Made by a program: the position numbers and the translations under genes. Shown piece by piece: positions 7,425 to 10,610 of a DNA stretch of 10,610 bases. Position 1 is the first letter of the stretch. Every line of letters begins with the position of its first letter. This DNA comes from Sedimenticola sp. (GTDB taxonomy: Bacteria; Pseudomonadota; Gammaproteobacteria; Chromatiales; Chromatiaceae). The DNA lies in assembly GCA_030619405.1 (NCBI GenBank), contig JAUXBK010000076.1:1-10610 (forward strand), read 5' to 3'. The notes below the pieces were generated by a model that saw only the letters and a program-made list of their open reading frames with translations, searched no databases and was not told the origin of the DNA.

Positions 7425-8444
7425 GTGGCCTCCAAAGATCCCCATCTGCTGCTCCAGTCCGCGCCCATGCTGCGGCAGGGGCTGACCACACCCCAGGCGA
7501 TGCGGGACGTCTTGTATGCGCTGACGCCGATAGTGCTGGCGGCGCTCTGGTTCTTCGGGCTGGGCGCCCTGCTGCTGCTGCTGGTCTCGGTCGCTGGGGC
7601 GGTGCTGACCGAGTGGGTCTTCACCCCCCCGGAGAGGCGCCGGGAGGCGCTGGCCGACAACAGCGCCGCCCTCACCGGTCTGCTGCTGGCGCTGACCCTG
7701 CCGCCGGCGCTGCCCCTGTGGATGGCGTTTCTGGGGGCGGTGGTGGCCGTCGGCCTGGGCAAGGTGATCTGGGGCGGACTGGGGGGGAATCTGTTCAACC
7801 CGGCGCTGGTCGGCAGGGCCTTTCTGCTCGGCACCTTTCCCATTGCAATGACCACCTGGGTCAGCCCCGTCGGGCCAGACGGTTTCTTCGACCTCTCCAG
7901 CAGCCTGTTTGCCCTGCCGTTTCACGCCCCGGCCTATGATGCGGTCTCCTCTGCCACGCCCCTCGGCCTGATGAAGTTCCAGCAGCAGGGGACCGATATA
8001 TCGCGCCTGCTGATCGGCAACACCTCGGGTTCGCTGGGAGAGACCAGCGGTCTGCTGTTGGTGCTGGGCGGGCTCTATCTGTGGCTGCGCCGGGACCTGG
8101 ACTGGCGCATCCCGGCCGGGATCTTTGCCGCTGCCGGGCTGTTTTCGCTGATCCTGTTCCTGGTGGACGGTAGCCGTTTCCCCAACCCCTTTTTCACCCT
8201 ATTCTCCGGTGGCCTGCTGCTGGGGGCGATCTATATGGCGACCGACCCGGTCACCTCTCCAGTGACCCCCCGGGGCGCCTGGATATTCGGCCTCGGCATC
8301 GGTCTGCTGGCGGTGCTGATCCGGATGTTCGGCGGCTTCCCGGAGGGGATGATGTACGCCATCCTGCTGATGAACGCTGCCACGCCCCTGATCGACCGCT
8401 ACACCCAGCCCCGGGTGTTCGGGCGGAAAGAGAGAAGTCGATGA
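7425..8444 (+). CDS. rnfD: RnfD, membrane subunit with covalently bound FMN
   Basis: 339 residues from GTG 7425, chosen for the AGGAAG just upstream and for the conserved N-terminus (SKDPHLLLQSAP...). Multi-pass membrane protein with hydrophobic stretches at about 29-62, 81-110, 205-222 and 232-320. Family hallmarks: GGNLFNPALVGRAFLL, the flavinylation region DAVSSATPLG with Thr178 as the likely FMN attachment site, and IYMATDPVTSPVTPRG. The usual SGAT is SSAT here, a small departure. Known role: homologous to NqrB; part of the electron path and ion-translocating core. It follows rnfC by 26 bp and its stop overlaps the rnfG start by 4 bp (ATGA). Flavinylation would need an ApbE-type flavin transferase, which is not encoded in this window. 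Confidence 0.95.
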   Translation: MASKDPHLLLQSAPMLRQGLTTPQAMRDVLYALTPIVLAALWFFGLGALLLLLVSVAGAVLTEWVFTPPERRREALADNSAALTGLLLALTLPPALPLWMAFLGAVVAVGLGKVIWGGLGGNLFNPALVGRAFLLGTFPIAMTTWVSPVGPDGFFDLSSSLFALPFHAPAYDAVSSATPLGLMKFQQQGTDISRLLIGNTSGSLGETSGLLLVLGGLYLWLRRDLDWRIPAGIFAAAGLFSLILFLVDGSRFPNPFFTLFSGGLLLGAIYMATDPVTSPVTPRGAWIFGLGIGLLAVLIRMFGGFPEGMMYAILLMNAATPLIDRYTQPRVFGRKERSR

Positions 8445-9121
8445 GCGCCCCGGGAAGCAGCATGGCCGTGCAGGAGCCGGGTGGCGCCCGGCTGGTACTG
8501 GCACTGGCACTGGCCGGGCTTCTCTCCGGCCTGATCATCATCGCCATCTTCGAGGCGACGCTGCCCACCATCACCGCCAACAAGGCCGCGGAGCTGCGGG
8601 CGGCAGTGTTCAAGGTGCTGCCGGGGGTCAGCCGGCTGCAACCCCTCCGCTACGAGGGAGGGCGTCTGATTGCGGCGCCTGGCAGGGCAACGGACGACCA
8701 GACCATCTACGGTGGTTACGACCGTGAGCAGCACTTCATCGGCTATGCCATACCGGCCGCGGGGCCGGGTTTTCAGGACACCATCCAGCTGCTTTACGGC
8801 TATCTGCCCGGGGAGCGGACCATCGTCGGCATGCAGATACTGGACAGCCGGGAGACCCCGGGCCTGGGGGACAAGATCTACAAGGATGCCGCCTTCGTCG
8901 CCAATTTCGACCGCCTGGCGGTCGACCCGACGGTGGTGGCGATGAAGAAAGGGCACAAGTCCGCCCCCAACGAGATCGACGCCATCACCGGGGCCACCAT
9001 CTCCTCCAAGGCGGTGGTGCGGATCATCAACGAGGCCCGCGAGCGGTGGGAGGGGCGGTTGCCCCCGCCGGGGAGTGAACCAGCACTGACGGAGGTAGAG
9101 GGCAGCGAGGGGAAAGAGTGA
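8441..9121 (+). CDS. rnfG: RnfG, periplasm-facing FMN-binding subunit
   Basis: 226 residues. One N-terminal membrane anchor (about 17-40, LVLALALAGLLSGLIIIAIF) is followed by a soluble FMN-binding domain. That domain contains GYAIPAAGPGFQDTIQLLYGY, the RETPGLGDKI motif and the flavinylation motif DAITGATISSKAV, with Thr186 as the expected phosphoester-linked FMN site. The protein ends in a short acidic tail. Known role: homologous to NqrC, carrying electrons between RnfD and the rest of the core on the outer face of the membrane. ATG overlaps the rnfD stop. A 73-bp gap with a hairpin separates it from rnfE, the largest gap in the operon. Confidence 0.95.
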   Translation: MSAPGSSMAVQEPGGARLVLALALAGLLSGLIIIAIFEATLPTITANKAAELRAAVFKVLPGVSRLQPLRYEGGRLIAAPGRATDDQTIYGGYDREQHFIGYAIPAAGPGFQDTIQLLYGYLPGERTIVGMQILDSRETPGLGDKIYKDAAFVANFDRLAVDPTVVAMKKGHKSAPNEIDAITGATISSKAVVRIINEARERWEGRLPPPGSEPALTEVEGSEGKE

Positions 9122-9134
9122 GGCCAGGGACCGG

Positions 9135-9158
9135 TGGGGCAGAATACGCTCTGCTCCA
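9135..9158 (+). promoter_or_regulatory. Hairpin in the rnfG-rnfE intergenic gap
   Basis: A 9-bp stem with one G-U pair: TGGGGCAGA at 9135-9143 pairs with TCTGCTCCA at 9150-9158 around a 6-base loop (ATACGC). It lies 13 bp after the rnfG stop and 36 bp before the rnfE start. No T-run follows (the next bases are GGGCCTTTCAC), so it is not a classical intrinsic terminator. It may be an mRNA-stability or processing element that sets the ratio of upstream to downstream subunits. Function is inferred only. Confidence 0.45.
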
Positions 9159-9194
9159 GGGCCTTTCACTCTTCAGCTTCAGCTTGGAGATGCG

Positions 9195-9839
9195 ATGAAA
9201 GACCAAAACGCTTACGAGGAGTTCATCAAAGGGGTCTGGCGGGACAACCCTGTGTTTGTGCAGGTGCTGGGGATGTGCCCGATGCTGGCGGTGACCAACT
9301 CCGCCATCAACGCCATTGTCATGGGGGCGGCGACCCTGTTCGTGCTGGTCGGCTCCAGTTTTCTGGTGGCGTCCTTCAAGAACCTTATCCCCAAGCAGGT
9401 GCGCATCTCCCTCTACGTGATCATTATCGCCACCTTCGTGACAGTGGCCGACTATACCCTGCTGGCGCTGCTGCCCAAGGTACACAAGGAGCTGGGCGCC
9501 TTCATCCCGCTGATCGTGGCCAACTGCATGATCCTGGGGCGGCAGGAGGCGTTTGCCTCCCGCCACTCCATCCGCTTTGCGGTGCTGGACGCGCTCGGCA
9601 TGTCTTCCGGTTTCATGCTGGCCCTGCTGGCGCTTGGCAGTGTGCGCGAGATCCTCGGCAGCGGCTCCCTGTTCAACGTGCCCCTGTTCGGCGCGGACTT
9701 CGAGCCCTGGGTGATCATGATTCTGCCACCGGGCGGTTTCCTCACCCTGGGGTTGCTCCTGCTCTTCTTCAACTGGGTGACCGCCAGGCGGGCCGCCTTT
9801 CTGGAGCAGGTGGCGGCGGCCGAGCGGGAGGGGCTGTAG
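9195..9839 (+). CDS. rnfE: RnfE, integral membrane core subunit with [2Fe-2S] ligands
   Basis: 214 residues and about six membrane helices. The conserved cysteines are Cys28 in VLGMCPMLAVTNSAINA and Cys111 in FIPLIVANCMILGR. In this family (NqrD/RsxE) such cysteines pair with those of RnfA around a membrane [2Fe-2S] cluster. Other hallmarks are QEAFASRHS, LGSVREILGSGSLF and MILPPGGFLTLG. The N-terminus (FIKGVWRDNPVFVQVLGMCP) is closer, as I recall them, to clostridial RnfE than to E. coli RsxE. The ATG has TTGGAGA just upstream. It abuts rnfA directly. Confidence 0.96.
   Translation: MKDQNAYEEFIKGVWRDNPVFVQVLGMCPMLAVTNSAINAIVMGAATLFVLVGSSFLVASFKNLIPKQVRISLYVIIIATFVTVADYTLLALLPKVHKELGAFIPLIVANCMILGRQEAFASRHSIRFAVLDALGMSSGFMLALLALGSVREILGSGSLFNVPLFGADFEPWVIMILPPGGFLTLGLLLLFFNWVTARRAAFLEQVAAAEREGL
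9826..9833 (+). promoter_or_regulatory. Strong ribosome binding site for rnfA inside rnfE
   Basis: GGGAGGGG ends six bases before the rnfA ATG at nt 9840, within the last codons of rnfE. With the zero-gap stop/start junction it implies coupled translation of the two partner subunits. Confidence 0.6.
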
Positions 9840-10418
9840 ATGGACGACTTGATCTGGATCTTTATCAGCGCCCTGCTGGTCAACAACTTCGTGCTGGCCT
9901 ATTTTCTCGGGCTTTGCCCCTTTCTCGGGGTCTCCGGCCGGCTGGAGACCTCTTTCCGGCTTGGGCTGGCTACCACCTTCGTGCTGCTGGTGACCGCCTT
10001 CTGTGCCTGGGTGCTCAACACCTATGTGCTGATCTACGCCCCCTACCTGCGTCTGATCAGCTTCATCGTGGTCATCGCCAGCACGGTGCAGTTCATTGAG
10101 ATGGCGATCAAGAAGAGCAGTCCGACCTTGTTCAAGGCGTTGGGGATCTTTCTGCCCCTGATCACCACCAACTGTGCCATCCTCGGGCTGGCCATCTTCG
10201 CTACCAACCGGGGCTACGGTCTGGTGCAGGGGCTGGTGTTCGCCCTGGGTGCTGGCGGCGGGTTCACCCTGGCCCTGGTGCTGATGGCCGGCATCCGTCA
10301 GGAGGCCGAACTCTCCGACGTACCGGCACTGGTGCGGGGAACCGCCATGAACCTGATTATCGCCGGCATCCTTTCCATGGCGTTCATGGGGTTTGCGGGG
10401 TTGTTCAGTTCAGGGTGA
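9840..10418 (+). CDS. rnfA: RnfA, integral membrane core subunit with [2Fe-2S] ligands
   Basis: 192 residues, the normal length for RnfA/RsxA/NqrE. Six hydrophobic helices in the typical pattern: ISALLVNNFVLAYFLGLCPFLGVS with Cys26, RLISFIVVIASTVQFIEM, LGIFLPLITTNCAILGLAIF with Cys112, and a C-terminal LIIAGILSMAFMGFAGL. Cys26 and Cys112 correspond to the family's cluster ligands shared with RnfE. The start immediately follows the rnfE stop TAG. It is the last gene of the operon, unlike the common gammaproteobacterial order where rnfA comes first. Confidence 0.97.
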   Translation: MDDLIWIFISALLVNNFVLAYFLGLCPFLGVSGRLETSFRLGLATTFVLLVTAFCAWVLNTYVLIYAPYLRLISFIVVIASTVQFIEMAIKKSSPTLFKALGIFLPLITTNCAILGLAIFATNRGYGLVQGLVFALGAGGGFTLALVLMAGIRQEAELSDVPALVRGTAMNLIIAGILSMAFMGFAGLFSSG

Positions 10419-10419
10419 C

Positions 10420-10440
10420 GACAGAGGACAGAGGACAGAA
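10420..10440 (+). repeat. Three tandem copies of a 7-bp unit after rnfA
   Basis: GACAGAG, GACAGAG, GACAGAA run head to tail starting two bases after the rnfA stop. It marks the change from GC-rich coding sequence to a more AT-rich tail. Origin and function are unknown. Confidence 0.7.
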
Positions 10441-10610
10441 TGGGTTCGCCAAAGCTTCTGAAAAGTTCCCCCGGTTTTCTAATCTGACCTAGATCCTGCA
10501 AGTATTCGCACGCACATAGCACAACCTCTTGTCCCGTATAGCGATATGAAAAATCTCGGCAATCACAATAAGGATTCCACTCAATTTTTCATTCGCTCTA
10601 CGAAACAATA
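10441..10610. other. Intergenic, relatively AT-rich tail with no supported gene
   Basis: No homologous protein is recognised on either strand and no strong hairpin followed by a T-run, so the operon terminator is not identified. A 21-codon frame starting at ATG 10546 runs to the window edge without a visible ribosome binding site. On the minus strand a frame of modest length reads toward rnfA. Neither is convincing. Confidence 0.5.

Noticed and set aside
9134..10099. Plus-strand frame of about 320 codons overlapping rnfE and rnfA.
   Set aside because: It is a frame-shifted shadow of two clear membrane-protein genes; its translation is Gly/Ala/Arg-rich without membrane helices or motifs.
10441..10500. 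Intrinsic terminator for the operon around the AAGCTTCTGAAAAGTTCCC stretch.
   Set aside because: Only a few base pairs could form and no proper T-run follows; no stable stem is seen.
10298..10575. Minus-strand frame in the tail reading ...YRYTGQEVVLCACEYLQ... toward rnfA.
   Set aside because: It continues antisense into rnfA, has only a GTG candidate start and a stop close upstream, and matches no family I recognise. It could at most be a degraded remnant.
10546..10610. Possible start of a further plus-strand gene at ATG 10546, running to the window edge.
   Set aside because: Only 21 codons are visible, there is no ribosome binding site, and no similarity is recognised.

Overview
The window is one GC-rich, plus-strand operon. 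It encodes a membrane-bound Rnf complex (ferredoxin:NAD+ oxidoreductase, ion-translocating) with very large soluble proteins of pyruvate:ferredoxin oxidoreductase (POR/PFOR) ancestry inserted among the rnf genes. All genes share one strand and are tightly packed, with two 4-bp ATGA overlaps, one zero-gap junction and gaps of 13 to 73 bp. The high GC content and G/C-ending codons suggest a GC-rich proteobacterium, perhaps a sulfur-oxidising or anaerobic gammaproteobacterium. The lineage is an inference and is not fixed by anything in the window. The Rnf subunits themselves (long multi-cluster RnfB, short RnfC, RnfE sequence) look more like the clostridial/anaerobe type than the E. coli Rsx type.

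Layout: (1) nt 3-554, the 3' end of a gene that begins upstream, with a charged helical segment, a Pro/Ala/Glu tether and a C-terminal [4Fe-4S] ferredoxin domain. (2) nt 568-1428, rnfB. (3) nt 1460-6073, a ~1537-residue PFOR-like protein that keeps the order of PFOR domains and two ferredoxin motifs. By eye it has lost the thiamine-diphosphate (TPP) motifs and the proximal-cluster cysteines, and it ends in a coiled-coil-like tail. (4) nt 6070-7398 rnfC, 7425-8444 rnfD, 8441-9121 rnfG, 9195-9839 rnfE, 9840-10418 rnfA. A hairpin lies in the rnfG-rnfE gap. (5) nt 10419-10610, a more AT-rich tail with a 7-bp tandem repeat and no convincing gene.

Working model (inference): RnfA/D/E/G form the membrane core with FMN and [2Fe-2S] carriers, RnfC is the NADH/FMN module, and RnfB is the ferredoxin-side wire. 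The PFOR-derived proteins, including a ferredoxin domain on a flexible tether, would be a dedicated soluble electron hub docking on RnfB/RnfC. The hub could feed electrons from an oxidation into Rnf, or take low-potential electrons made by reverse Rnf. The most interesting items are the apparently TPP-less PFOR-like giant, the matching tail of the partial gene before rnfB, and the coordinated loss of one complete [4Fe-4S] site in RnfB.
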